From: Oscillospiraceae bacterium
Lineage (GTDB): Bacteria > Bacillota > Clostridia > Oscillospirales > Oscillospiraceae
Length of the DNA: 64,000 nt
Assembly (NCBI GenBank): GCA_031270395.1
Contig: JAISXU010000081.1
Span: forward strand, 31,115 to 95,114
Reading direction: 5' to 3'
Part shown: piece by piece, positions 1-9,993 of the stretch
Layout of the letters: every line of letters starts with the position of its first letter
Numbering within the stretch: position 1 is the stretch's first letter
Made by a program: the position numbers and the translations under genes
The notes under the pieces: model-generated
Databases searched by the model: none
The model's input: the letters and a program-made list of their open reading frames with translations, nothing else
Told to the model about the DNA's origin: nothing

Positions 1-633
1 GCCGGGCCTCGACGCGATAAGGATAAGATCCGTGTCGTTGAGACCCATGATATAGTTGTCGATGTCGGAAAAGCCGGTGGACAGGCCGGGTATGCCTCCC
101 GCGTTTTTTGACGCCTCCTGTATCTGCTCAAAAACGCTGATGAGTACGCTTGCCACCGGTTCCAGACCGTTCACGGCGCGCCCGCGGCGCAGCGCGTAGA
201 TACGTTTTTCCGCGGCCTCCAGAATATTCGACGCGCCGCCCTCGCCGTCTATCGCCATGCCGGTAATATCGGCGCCGGCGTCGGCCAGCGCGCGCAGCAG
301 GGATTTATCGCGCACGATGGCGGCGTATTCCATCACGTTTACGGCTGTGGGGGTAATATTCGCGAGCTCGATGATATATCGCGGCGAGTCCTCGCTCCAT
401 ACGCCGCGCTCGCGCATCCTGTCGAGCACCGTCACGGCGTCCACAGGCACCGAGTAGTTGAACATCGACAGTATAGTCTCGTATATGCCGCGGTTTACGT
501 CGGAGTAGAAGTCGGACGGGCTTAAAACGCCCACCACCCCCGCGACGCAGCGCGAGTCAATGAGCATAGAGCCGAGCACCGACTGCTCCGCCTCCGTGCT
601 GTGCGGGATCTGCCTGTTGAGAATATCGTCCAT
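1..633 (-). CDS. dnaB: Replicative DNA helicase DnaB, N-terminal part (runs off left edge)
   Basis: Minus-strand reading from ATG at 633 gives MDDILNRQIPHSTEAEQSVLGSMLIDSRCV...; typical DnaB N-terminal domain; sits next to rplI. Confidence 0.9.
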   Translation of the reverse strand, partial: MDDILNRQIPHSTEAEQSVLGSMLIDSRCVAGVVGVLSPSDFYSDVNRGIYETILSMFNYSVPVDAVTVLDRMRERGVWSEDSPRYIIELANITPTAVNVMEYAAIVRDKSLLRALADAGADITGMAIDGEGGASNILEAAEKRIYALRRGRAVNGLEPVASVLISVFEQIQEASKNAGGIPGLSTGFSDIDNYIMGLNDTDLILIASRPG

Positions 634-646
634 GCGAGTCCCCCGC

Positions 647-1093
647 TCAGGCTTGCGTCACGATGATATTGACGATGCCGTTCACCTCATGTCCCAGCTT
701 GCACTTGACCTCATAGGAGCCGAACGCCTTTATATGGTCGTCCAGCGCTATTTTATTCTTCTCTATCGTTATCCCGTGCTGCCGCTGAAGCTCGTCGGAT
801 ATTTCGCGCGACGTCACGGCGCCAAAGAGCTTGCCGGCGGCGCCCGCCTTCGCCGGTATCTTCACCAGTATACCCTGAAGGCGCGCGGATAACTCCAGCG
901 CCTCTTTTTTCTCCGCCTCCGCGCGGCGTACCCGCGCCTTCTCCCGCTGCTTCATGGCGTTTATATTTTCCTCCGTCGCGCGTTCGGCCAGCTTGCGCGG
1001 CAGCAGATAATTGCGGGCGTATCCGTCGGACACCTCTATCATCTGACCCTTTTTGCCCTGATCCCTCACATCCTGCGTCAATATCACCTTCAT
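647..1093 (-). CDS. rplI: 50S ribosomal protein L9
   Basis: MKVILTQDVRDQGKKGQMIEVSDGYARNYLLPRKLA signature. Confidence 0.97.
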   Translation of the reverse strand: MKVILTQDVRDQGKKGQMIEVSDGYARNYLLPRKLAERATEENINAMKQREKARVRRAEAEKKEALELSARLQGILVKIPAKAGAAGKLFGAVTSREISDELQRQHGITIEKNKIALDDHIKAFGSYEVKCKLGHEVNGIVNIIVTQA

Positions 1094-1126
1094 GTGTGGT
1101 TTCCCCTTCCCGCCTGTGACGGCTTC

Positions 1127-3133
1127 TTATTCGTTGCTGTTCTCCAAAAAAACATCTATGGCGTCCCTCAAAAGCCCGACCGCATCCTCAAGCGACGTGT
1201 TCTTCATTTGCGCGCCGGCGGTGGACTGGTTGCCTCCCCCGCCCAGCTGCTCCAGCACAAGCTGCACGTTTATGCCGCCTATGCTCCGGCCGGATATAAA
1301 AATACCGTCGTCGTTGGGCGACGCGACAAACGAGGTCTGCACACCCGCGATGTTGAGAAGCTCGTCGGCCGCCTGCGCTATTATAACGCGGCTCACGGGG
1401 CTCGGCGACGCGGCTATGGCTACGATCTCGCGGTACATACGCGCGCCGCGGATTATCTCATAGCGTGACATCGCCGCCGCAAAATCCGACTGCATGAACC
1501 GCTTCACGTTTACCGTATCGGCGCCCAGCCGGCGCAGATACGCGGCGGCGTCAAACGTGCGGCTGCCTGTGCGTATGGAAAACGACTTTGTATCGAGCAC
1601 TATGCCGGCGAGCAGCGCGTCAGCCTCCAGCTTCAGCACTCCGCCCTGTTCTACGAGGTGCTGTATCAGCTCCGTTACCAGCTCGGAGGCGGACGACGCG
1701 TACGGCTCGTAGAAATTCAGCGCGACCCCGTCTATATACGTCGCCGCTCTCCGGTGGTGGTCGATTATGACTATGCGGTCAAACGCGCCGATGAGCGATT
1801 CAAGCTCGACCTCCTCCGGCCTGCTTGTATCCACTACGACGAGCAGACCGGAGGGATCGACCTCCGCGGACGCCTCGCGGGCGTCCGTAAAAATATCCTC
1901 AAAATCCTCGGAATCGCGTATGCGCTCCAGCATCCGCCCCACCATGTTGCGCTGTATATCGATCACGATGCGCGCTTTTTTGCCCTTAGAACGCGCTATG
2001 CAGCACACTCCGACCGCCGCGCCGAGCGAATCCATGTCGGCGTTTTTGTGTCCCATGACATATACGCTCGAGGCCTCGTCAAGCAGCCGCCCGAAGACGC
2101 TGGCCATCGCGCGCGTTTTGACCTTTGTCCGTTTTTCGACCTCCGTGGAGTGTCCGCCGAAAAACTCAAGGCCCTGCGGTTTTTTTATGACGGCCTGATC
2201 CCCGCCGCGGCTGAGCGCCATCTCCGCCGCGTCGGACGCGAGCCGGTAGTCCTCCGCGGGCGTACTCCCGCCCGCGCCGACGCCGATGCTCAGCGACGCG
2301 CGCATACCGGCCGAGCCCACGAGCTCGCGCACCGAGGCGAGCAGCGAAAACTTATCCAGCAATATCTCGTCGTAGTGGCGCGCCTCGAAGATATAGAAAT
2401 ATCTGTCCCTGTCGTATTTGCACAGATAACCGTCTCTGCCGCCGGCCCAGCGCCCGATCCTGTCGTCAACGCCGGACAACAGCGCGGACTTGTCCTTTTC
2501 GCTCAGGCCGCGCAGCAGCTCGTCGTAGTTGTCGAGCAGAATTATGGTGAATATGAGACGCGACAGCGCGTATTCCTCGCGCGCTCTTTCGTAGTCCGTC
2601 ACGTCCACAAAATAGGCGATTGAGAGATAGTCGCGCCCGCCCGAAGCCCCGTCCGCGTTGAACACGCTGCCGAATACGGCGTATTTTCGTCCGCGCAGCT
2701 CCGTTACCGGCGGCTCCCGCGCGGCTTCCTCCGTGAGCCAGCCGACGCTAAAGTCCGGCACTATCTCCTGTACGCTTATCTCAAACATGTGCTCGCGCTC
2801 GCCGGTTATATCGAGGAAACGCCGGTTAGACCAGATGATATTGCCCGTATCCGAACTGAAAGCCACGACGGGGAGCGGCGTCACGGAGAGCGTACTCTTA
2901 GCGGCGACATCCATATCACTGGCCACATGCTCGATGTAGTGCAGCAATTCCTCCGCCCGCTTGCGCGAGCTGTACCGCGTATAGACGAGCAGAAGCGCTA
3001 TTATGGCGACCTCGACCGCCGCGAGCACCCAGTTGTTCTTACCAAAAAAAAACGTACACGCGGCAAAAACAACGAGCATTATAAAATACAGCCTCATGCT
3101 CGGCTGCAGCATACCCAACAGCTTTTTATTCAC
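1127..3133 (-). CDS. gdpP: DHH-family cyclic-di-AMP phosphodiesterase (GdpP-like: TM + PAS + degenerate GGDEF + DHH/DHHA1)
   Basis: VMGHKNADMDSLGAAVG, VVDTSRPEEVE, IIDHHRRA motifs; gdpP-rplI-dnaB synteny. Confidence 0.93.
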   Translation of the reverse strand: MNKKLLGMLQPSMRLYFIMLVVFAACTFFFGKNNWVLAAVEVAIIALLLVYTRYSSRKRAEELLHYIEHVASDMDVAAKSTLSVTPLPVVAFSSDTGNIIWSNRRFLDITGEREHMFEISVQEIVPDFSVGWLTEEAAREPPVTELRGRKYAVFGSVFNADGASGGRDYLSIAYFVDVTDYERAREEYALSRLIFTIILLDNYDELLRGLSEKDKSALLSGVDDRIGRWAGGRDGYLCKYDRDRYFYIFEARHYDEILLDKFSLLASVRELVGSAGMRASLSIGVGAGGSTPAEDYRLASDAAEMALSRGGDQAVIKKPQGLEFFGGHSTEVEKRTKVKTRAMASVFGRLLDEASSVYVMGHKNADMDSLGAAVGVCCIARSKGKKARIVIDIQRNMVGRMLERIRDSEDFEDIFTDAREASAEVDPSGLLVVVDTSRPEEVELESLIGAFDRIVIIDHHRRAATYIDGVALNFYEPYASSASELVTELIQHLVEQGGVLKLEADALLAGIVLDTKSFSIRTGSRTFDAAAYLRRLGADTVNVKRFMQSDFAAAMSRYEIIRGARMYREIVAIAASPSPVSRVIIAQAADELLNIAGVQTSFVASPNDDGIFISGRSIGGINVQLVLEQLGGGGNQSTAGAQMKNTSLEDAVGLLRDAIDVFLENSNE

Positions 3134-3238
3134 AGTACCGAACTCTCTCCGTCAATTCACCGCAGGGCGCGCTCCGGAGTTTCCGGAACGTCCGCGCCCC
3201 GTGCGGAGCTTTTCAGCCGGACGCGGCAAAACCGGCTT

Positions 3239-4306
3239 TTAATCCTGCAAGCTCTCCTGCAGCTGCCGGAATGTCTCCGTAGTCTTCAGGAACACCTCCA
3301 CCAGATTCGGATCAAACTGCGTGCCGCTGCCCTCTACAATTATATTTACCGCCTCGTCGTACGAGAACGGAGGCTTGTAGCAGCGCTGGTTGACGAGCGC
3401 GTCGTACACGTCCACGATGGACAGTATCCGCGCCGATATGGGTATATCCTCGCCCTTGAGCTTTGTGGGATAGCCCTTGCCGTCCCACCGCTCGTGGTGG
3501 TAATAGCATATCTCGCGGCAGTATTTCAGGTACATCGCGTTGTCCGGCAAGGTTTTAAGTATGCTGTCGATTATGTCGCGGCCGATCGAGGTGTGCGTCC
3601 TCATTATGTCAAACTCCTCGTCGGTCAGCTTCCCCGGCTTCAGCAGGATATTGTCCGGTATGCCTATCTTGCCTATATCGTGCAGCGCGGACGCTTTGAC
3701 GATCGACTCGTAGTTCTGCGCGAGCAGTATCTCGCGGTAATGTGGATATTTGAGCATCTCATTGACCATGATCTGCGTCAGCATTGTGGTTCTTCTGATA
3801 TGCTCGCCGGATTCGAGGCTGCGGTACTCGATTATCGTAGCCAAGACCTCGAGAGTCTGCTCATAAGTCTTTGTGACCTCGGCGGTTTTCTTTTCGACGA
3901 GACCCTCAAGCTCTGTCTGATAGCGCATAAGGCTTATGCAGCTGTCGAGACGCGTCATAACGACGTCCGGGTTGAAGGGCTTCGACACATAGTCCGCCGC
4001 GCCGGCCTTCAGACCGCGCGACTCGTTCGTGTCGGAATCGGCCGCCGTAATAAAGAGTACCGGTATCTTGTGCGTCTCGGAGTGGTTTTTGACCGCTCTC
4101 AGCACCTCGAAGCCGTCCATGCCGGGCATAATGATGTCCAGCAGTATGGCTGTCGGCCTCACATTTTGCTTGAACAGGATGTCAAGCGTCTCCGCGCCGT
4201 CCTGCGCCTCGATCACATCGTACTGGTCGATAAGTATCTCACGGAGGATCATCCGGTTGATCTCAACGTCGTCAACAATTAAAACAAGATCCCTCATATC
4301 GGTCAA
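3239..4306 (-). CDS. Response regulator with HD-GYP domain (RpfG-like)
   Basis: REC domain (LIVDDVEINRMILREIL...AILLDIIMPGMDGFEVL) followed by HDIGKIGIPD and HHERWDGKGYP. Confidence 0.93.
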   Translation of the reverse strand: MTDMRDLVLIVDDVEINRMILREILIDQYDVIEAQDGAETLDILFKQNVRPTAILLDIIMPGMDGFEVLRAVKNHSETHKIPVLFITAADSDTNESRGLKAGAADYVSKPFNPDVVMTRLDSCISLMRYQTELEGLVEKKTAEVTKTYEQTLEVLATIIEYRSLESGEHIRRTTMLTQIMVNEMLKYPHYREILLAQNYESIVKASALHDIGKIGIPDNILLKPGKLTDEEFDIMRTHTSIGRDIIDSILKTLPDNAMYLKYCREICYYHHERWDGKGYPTKLKGEDIPISARILSIVDVYDALVNQRCYKPPFSYDEAVNIIVEGSGTQFDPNLVEVFLKTTETFRQLQESLQD

Positions 4307-4314
4307 TCCCTCTT

Positions 4315-4647
4315 TTACAGCGAATTTATCCTCTCGATCGTAGCGGCCGCCGCGGTCTTCAATTGCGCGTACAGCTCGTCATGCGGCTTGCCGTTTTTCA
4401 GCGCGGACTCAAGCGCCGCCGAAATCTCGTTGACCTTTGTCAGCGACAGATTGGCCGACACCCCCTTGATCGTGTGCGCCATATTTGCCGCTCCCTCCAA
4501 GCTGCCGTTTTCGAGCTCGGTGGTGAGCGACTCCAGATAATTGCCCTCGGCAAAGCGCGTGAGCAGCTTCTTATACAGCGCCATATTGCCGCCGACGCGT
4601 TTTACTCCGTCCTCGGCGTTGATGTAGACATTCGTATCGTTTTCCAT
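4315..4647 (-). CDS. Hpt (histidine phosphotransfer) domain protein
   Basis: NMAHTIKGVSANLSLTKV Hpt motif; just upstream of the HD-GYP regulator. Confidence 0.85.
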   Translation of the reverse strand: MENDTNVYINAEDGVKRVGGNMALYKKLLTRFAEGNYLESLTTELENGSLEGAANMAHTIKGVSANLSLTKVNEISAALESALKNGKPHDELYAQLKTAAAATIERINSL

Positions 4648-4895
4648 TTTATTGACCGTTCCTTTCTTTCACCATAGAGATAAAATCAAGCTTGAACCTA
4701 TTCAAACCACAGCCCCTTCAGTTGCGCGTATCCCGCGGAGGGGGTTCCGCCGCCCGCCCGTCTGCGACAGTATACCAGAGTTTTCGATATAAGGAAAGAG
4801 AGCGGCGCGAAAAACATGTGCTTTACTTGAAATAATACGCCCGCGCATATTATACACGTCCCCTGCGCCAATATCAACCGTTTGAAAAATCATTT

Positions 4896-4925
4896 CGTTT
4901 GTCACGGCCTGAGCCGTAACAAACG
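4896..4925. repeat. Palindrome CGTTTGTCACGGC-CTGA-GCCGTAACAAACG (dispersed TTTCGTTTGTCACGGC motif, copy 1)
   Basis: Inverted repeat read directly; motif recurs near 19846, 24135, 40195 and 58382. Confidence 0.75.
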
Positions 4926-5021
4926 AGTTACATGGTTGAATTTTACTCGTCTGCGTGATAGACTTAGCCATATGGGAAGTCCTGTGTCTTTACAAGTCGT
5001 GTGTAACGCGTCCGGACGGGG

Positions 5022-5576
5022 GTGATGGGTATGCGGGAGGCGGCGCTGCTGTTTCTTGTTTTCGCGCGCGTCGGAATCACGACGTTCGGCGGGGGCTATG
5101 CCATCATGCCCGTACTCGACCGCGAGCTGGTGAAGAAGCGCGGCTGGGCGTCGCACGAGGAGCTGCTCGACTACTACGCCGTGGCGCAGTGTACGCCCGG
5201 CGTGATAGCCGTCAACACGTCCACGTTCATAGGGTACCGCAGGGCGGGCGTGACAGGCGGAATCGCCGCGACGCTGGGACTCGTGTTTCCGCCGACCGTC
5301 ATAATATGCGTCATTGCCGCCGCGCTTTCCGGCTTTATGTATCTGCCCGCCGTGCGGCACGCGTTCGCGGGAATACGCGTATGCGTGTGCGTGCTGATAG
5401 CAAAAACTCTGGCGGGTATGTTGAAAAAGTCGGCGCCCGATCTCCCGGCAAAGGCGATATTTACCGCTGTGTTCATACTGTCGGCGTTTCTATCGTTTCC
5501 GACGGCTGCGCTCGTGGCGGCGGCCGGCGTCGCGGGGCTTGCGATCTCGGCCGCGCGCGGGGGGCGCGTTAAATGA
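5022..5576 (+). CDS. Chromate transporter family protein (half-size subunit 1)
   Basis: FARVGITTFGGGYAIMPVL...YAVAQCTPGVIAVNTSTFIGYRRAG. Confidence 0.9.
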   Translation: MMGMREAALLFLVFARVGITTFGGGYAIMPVLDRELVKKRGWASHEELLDYYAVAQCTPGVIAVNTSTFIGYRRAGVTGGIAATLGLVFPPTVIICVIAAALSGFMYLPAVRHAFAGIRVCVCVLIAKTLAGMLKKSAPDLPAKAIFTAVFILSAFLSFPTAALVAAAGVAGLAISAARGGRVK

Positions 5577-6127
5577 TATGGATACGCCTGTTCGCGGAGT
5601 TTTTTATCACCGGCCTGTTCGCCGTGGGCGGCGGCGCGGCCACGATACCCCTCCTGCGCGACATGTCGGCGCGAACCGGCTGGTTCACGTTGGGCGAGCT
5701 CGCAGATATGGTGGCGGTGGCGGAGTCCACTCCGGGGCCAATCGGCGTAAACATGGCCTCGTTCGCGGGCTACAGGACGGCGGGCATACCCGGCGCCGTA
5801 ACGGCGACGCTGGGGATTGTGACGCCGTCGGTAATCGTTGTACTCATCATAGCGCGGCTGCTGGACAAGTACCGTGAAAACCGCATAACGCAGTCGGTGT
5901 TTCGCGGACTGCGACCGGCGTCCGCCGCGCTTATAGCGTCCGCGTGCTTCTCGCTTATCACGACGGTGCTCAACGCGGGCCGCGCCGGCGGATCGCTCGT
6001 AAGCTACGGCAACATCACCGCGGTGTGCCTTGCGGCGGCGCTCGTAGCGGCGACGCGCCGGATAAAGGCGCACCCTATACTTTTCATCGCCGCCTCGGCG
6101 GTCGTCGGGATAATATTTAAGATGTGA
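5573..6127 (+). CDS. Chromate transporter family protein (half-size subunit 2)
   Basis: FFITGLFAVGGGAATIPLLRDM...VAVAESTPGPIGVNMASFAGYRTAG; overlaps subunit 1 stop. Confidence 0.9.
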   Translation: MIWIRLFAEFFITGLFAVGGGAATIPLLRDMSARTGWFTLGELADMVAVAESTPGPIGVNMASFAGYRTAGIPGAVTATLGIVTPSVIVVLIIARLLDKYRENRITQSVFRGLRPASAALIASACFSLITTVLNAGRAGGSLVSYGNITAVCLAAALVAATRRIKAHPILFIAASAVVGIIFKM

Positions 6128-6138
6128 GATGATATTCT

Positions 6139-7689
6139 GTGGAGTATGCCATTGACGGCACGATAAAAATCGAGGAGACCGCGCAATACGACGTCGTTAT
6201 AGTGGGCGCCGGCCTCGCGGGACTGTACACCGCGCTCAATATCGACGGGGAGCTCTCGTGCTGCATCCTCGCCAAGGAGGGGCTTGACATCTCAAACTCC
6301 TGGCTGGCGCAGGGCGGCATAGCGGCAGCCGTCTCGAACGACGACGCGCCCACGTTCCATCTGGAGGACACTCTCATTGCCGGGGCGGGACTGTGCGACG
6401 AGGCGGCGGTGCGCGTACTCGTGGACGAGGGGCCGCGTGACATCGCCGCTCTCGTGTCCCGCGGCGTGCCCTTTGACCTCGACGAATTCGGCGATCTGGA
6501 GATCACGCGCGAGGGCGGCCACAGGCGCAACCGTATCCTGCACGCCGGGGGCGACGCCACGGGCCGCGAGACGGTGAAGGCGCTCGCGCCCCTCGTCGCG
6601 CGACGTCCGAACGTCACGCTGTGCGAGCACGCCTGCTTCTTTGACGTCATAACGGACACGTCCGGCGCCGTCTCGGGGCTTGTCGCGCGCAAAAACGACA
6701 AGTATTTTCAACTCATATCCACGCGTAACATAGTGCTCGCGACGGGCGGCATAGGCCAGGTGTACGGCGCGAGCACAAATCCGTCGGTGGCGACGGGCGA
6801 CGGTCTCGCTGCCGCCATACGGGCCGGCGCGAAGCTGCGGAACATCGAGTTTATCCAGTTCCACCCGACCGGCCTGTGGAGCCCCCGCCCGGAAAACCGC
6901 GAATTTCTCATATCCGAGGCGGTTCGCGGCGAGGGCGGCCTGCTGAAGAACCGCGAGGGCGTCCGGTTCATGGAGGGCGCGCACGAGCTCGGCGAGCTCG
7001 CGCCCCGCGATATTGTGGCGCGGGCCATTGTAAGGGAAATGACCGACACCGGCGAGGATCACGTCTTTGTCGATATAACATCAAAATCAGAGGAATTTCT
7101 TAAACGGCGATTCCCGACGATATACAGCGAGTGCCTGGGCAGAGGGATAAACATCGCGCGCGACTATATCCCCGTGACACCGGTGCAGCACTACCTCATG
7201 GGCGGCGTCGAGACGGATCTCAACGCCCGCTCGACGATTCCGGGACTGTACGCGTGCGGAGAGGCGGCGTACACCGGCGTACACGGCGCCAACCGTCTCG
7301 CGTCAAATTCAATGCTCGAGTGCCTTGTTTTCGGACGCAGGGCGGCCGAGGACATAGGCGCGCGGCGCGGCGGGGCGGGGGCGGCGCTCACGGTGCCGCA
7401 AATACCGGAGATACCCGTCAGGCGGCGTCCGGATCACGGCTTCGACTTCGGCGCGCTGAGAGCGCGTATACAGGGCATCATGAGCGAGTGCTGCTTTGTC
7501 ATACGTACGGGCGAGGGGCTGCGACGCGCGCTCGACGAGACGGACGCGGCGCTACGGCGCCTCCGGGACGTGTACGTCGATTCGAACGAGTATCTGGAGA
7601 CGCTGAACATCGCCACGGTCGCCAAAGCCATAGTAGAGGCCGCTCTGGCGCGTCCCGAGAGCATAGGCTCGCACTATATGGCATTATGA
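6139..7689 (+). CDS. nadB: L-aspartate oxidase
   Basis: DVVIVGAGLAGLYTALNID, SWLAQGGIAAAV, HPTGL, ACGEAAYTGVHGANRLASNSMLE. Confidence 0.92.
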   Translation: MEYAIDGTIKIEETAQYDVVIVGAGLAGLYTALNIDGELSCCILAKEGLDISNSWLAQGGIAAAVSNDDAPTFHLEDTLIAGAGLCDEAAVRVLVDEGPRDIAALVSRGVPFDLDEFGDLEITREGGHRRNRILHAGGDATGRETVKALAPLVARRPNVTLCEHACFFDVITDTSGAVSGLVARKNDKYFQLISTRNIVLATGGIGQVYGASTNPSVATGDGLAAAIRAGAKLRNIEFIQFHPTGLWSPRPENREFLISEAVRGEGGLLKNREGVRFMEGAHELGELAPRDIVARAIVREMTDTGEDHVFVDITSKSEEFLKRRFPTIYSECLGRGINIARDYIPVTPVQHYLMGGVETDLNARSTIPGLYACGEAAYTGVHGANRLASNSMLECLVFGRRAAEDIGARRGGAGAALTVPQIPEIPVRRRPDHGFDFGALRARIQGIMSECCFVIRTGEGLRRALDETDAALRRLRDVYVDSNEYLETLNIATVAKAIVEAALARPESIGSHYMAL

Positions 7690-7799
7690 AAAGTAAAATT
7701 TTTATGAACTATCCCAAAACCTCCGGGCGGCGTCAAGCCGCGGCGCGGCATTGCGGCTTTGCGCGGGGAGCTTTTGGGCGACGGCGGGAGGGTTAATTT

Positions 7800-8486
7800 G
7801 TGGCAAGGAAAGTGCTGGTCATAGAGGACGATACGAATATCGCGGAGCTTTTGCGACTGTATATGGAGAGGGACGGCTTCGAGGTGGTAATAGCGTCTAC
7901 GGGCGCCGCGGGGATATCCGAGTTCGAGCGCATATCGCCCGACCTCGTGCTGCTCGATATAATGCTGCCCGTTATGGACGGCTGGGAGGTGTGCCGCGAG
8001 ATACGCGGCATCTCCAAAGCCCCGATAATCATGCTGACGGCAAAGGGCGAGACCACGGACAAGGTGACGGGACTAGAGATGGGCGCGGACGACTACGTCG
8101 TCAAGCCGTTCGAGGTCAAGGAACTGCTTGCGCGCGTCCACGCCGTCCTGCGCCGCAGCGACGACGGCGCGGACGCGCGGCGCCGTCTCGCTTTCGACAG
8201 GCTCGTAATAGATATGGACGCGTTTGAGCTGATAGTGGACGGAAAGCGTGTTGACGCTCCGCCAAAGGAGATGGAGCTGCTGTACCATCTCGCCGCCTCC
8301 CCGAACAGGGTGTACACGCGCAATCAACTGCTGGACGAGGTGTGGGGATTCGACTACTTCGGCGACTCGCGGACGGTGGACGTTCACATAAAGCGTCTGC
8401 GCGAAAAGCTCGAGAACGTCAGCGATAAGTGGTCGCTGAAAACGGTTTGGGGCGTCGGGTACAAATTCGAGTCGGAGGCCGTATGA
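7800..8486 (+). CDS. OmpR/PhoB-family response regulator (GTG start)
   Basis: ARKVLVIEDDTNIAELLRLYME...winged-helix VWGFDYFGDSRTVDVHIKRLREKLE. Confidence 0.95.
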   Translation: MARKVLVIEDDTNIAELLRLYMERDGFEVVIASTGAAGISEFERISPDLVLLDIMLPVMDGWEVCREIRGISKAPIIMLTAKGETTDKVTGLEMGADDYVVKPFEVKELLARVHAVLRRSDDGADARRRLAFDRLVIDMDAFELIVDGKRVDAPPKEMELLYHLAASPNRVYTRNQLLDEVWGFDYFGDSRTVDVHIKRLREKLENVSDKWSLKTVWGVGYKFESEAV

Positions 8487-9919
8487 GACACAGCGCGTTT
8501 TTTCGCGGCTTTGCGGCGACCGTTCTCGTGTTTCTCGTGTGCCTGTGCGTGCTCGGCGGTATGTTCGTAACGTGGAGCCGCAGCATAATCATGCAGGAGA
8601 GACGCAATTCGATGTCCTCAGCCGCGCACGAGGCCGTGCGGTACGTGGTCGCGCAGAGTCCTTACTATAATTTCGACCTCGGCGCGTTTGAGATACGCGT
8701 GTCGCTCTCCGTGCTTTCGGGCATATCGGGCTTTGATATACTGCTTGCCGACGCGAACGGGATCATAGTCTCGTGCTCGGACAGGCAGTTCAACAGTCCG
8801 TATATGGGCAAGAGCGTCCCCAGAGACGTGCTGGAGTTTGTGGCGGCAAGACAGGAGAGCGCCATGATATCGCGGCTCGGCGACATCTACGGCGAACGCA
8901 GATATATCTCGGGCATGCCGCTCATAACGGAAACGCCGCTGGGCGGATACGTTTTCGGATACATGTTCCTGTCGAGCGACGCGGAAACGATGGCTCGCGT
9001 CTGGCGCCAGTTCGCCGCCGCCTTTATGATGGCGGCGGGCGTCGTCATGGTCCTGGCGTTTTTTATTTCGCTGGTGATGTCCAGAAAGATGTCCGCGCCG
9101 ATAGACGAGATGGCGCGCGCGGCCCGGCGCTTCGCGCGCGGCGATTTCACCGCGCGCGTCGGGAAGACGCACCGTCCCGACGAGATAGGCCAGCTAACGC
9201 AGGCGTTCAACGCTATGGCGGATTCGCTCGAACGCTCCGAAAATCTCAGACGCGAGTTCATAGCGAATGTGTCGCATGAGTTAAAGACGCCCATGACCGT
9301 GATTGCCGGCTTTGCGGACGGCATACTCGACGGTACCATCCCGCCCGAAAGCGAGAAAAAATATCTCGAAATCATCTCGTCAGAGACGCGCCGGCTGTCG
9401 CGTCTCGTGCGCGGCATGCTCGACATGTCGCGGCTGCGGGCGCAGGACAGCGCGGAGCTCATTGCCGGCAGCTTCGATATCGCCGAGGTCATACGCGTGA
9501 CGCTGCTGGGGCTCGGCGCAAAAATAGAGGCGCGCGGTCTGGACGCCGCCGTGGAGCTGCCCGAGGGCGCCGTCGTTACGCGCGGCGATAAGGACTCCGT
9601 GACGCAGGTGGTGTACAATCTGCTGGACAACGCCGTCAAATTCAGCGCCGAGGGCAGCGTCGTCAAGATCAGTCTGTGGAAGCAGGGCGTCAAGGCGTTT
9701 GTGGCGGTCGAAAACCGCGGCGAGACGATACCTGAGGAGGAGATGCCGCTGATTTTCGACAGATTCCACAAGACGGATCGCGCCCGCAGCGCCGACCGCG
9801 AGGGTGTCGGCCTGGGGCTGTACATTGTCAAGACTATACTCGATAACCACAACGAGGACATATACGTCACCAGCCGCGACGGCGTGACGCGCTTCGTGTT
9901 CACGCTGACGGTGACGTAA
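8483..9919 (+). CDS. HAMP-domain sensor histidine kinase
   Basis: FIANVSHELKTPMTVIAGFADGILDG, N box and GVGLGLYIVKTILDNH; ATG overlaps the regulator stop. Confidence 0.94.
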   Translation: MRHSAFFRGFAATVLVFLVCLCVLGGMFVTWSRSIIMQERRNSMSSAAHEAVRYVVAQSPYYNFDLGAFEIRVSLSVLSGISGFDILLADANGIIVSCSDRQFNSPYMGKSVPRDVLEFVAARQESAMISRLGDIYGERRYISGMPLITETPLGGYVFGYMFLSSDAETMARVWRQFAAAFMMAAGVVMVLAFFISLVMSRKMSAPIDEMARAARRFARGDFTARVGKTHRPDEIGQLTQAFNAMADSLERSENLRREFIANVSHELKTPMTVIAGFADGILDGTIPPESEKKYLEIISSETRRLSRLVRGMLDMSRLRAQDSAELIAGSFDIAEVIRVTLLGLGAKIEARGLDAAVELPEGAVVTRGDKDSVTQVVYNLLDNAVKFSAEGSVVKISLWKQGVKAFVAVENRGETIPEEEMPLIFDRFHKTDRARSADREGVGLGLYIVKTILDNHNEDIYVTSRDGVTRFVFTLTVT

Positions 9920-9993
9920 GCTTCACGATATTGAGCGCGACGGAATATAATGCGGTAAAGGGCTGTTACCGAAAAAGCGCGCCCTAAAAAGAC

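Noticed and set aside
1658-4282. Long plus-strand ORFs (321 aa and 497 aa) opposite gdpP and the HD-GYP gene
   Set aside because: Antisense open frames caused by high GC3; no motifs, while the minus-strand genes have clear conserved motifs.
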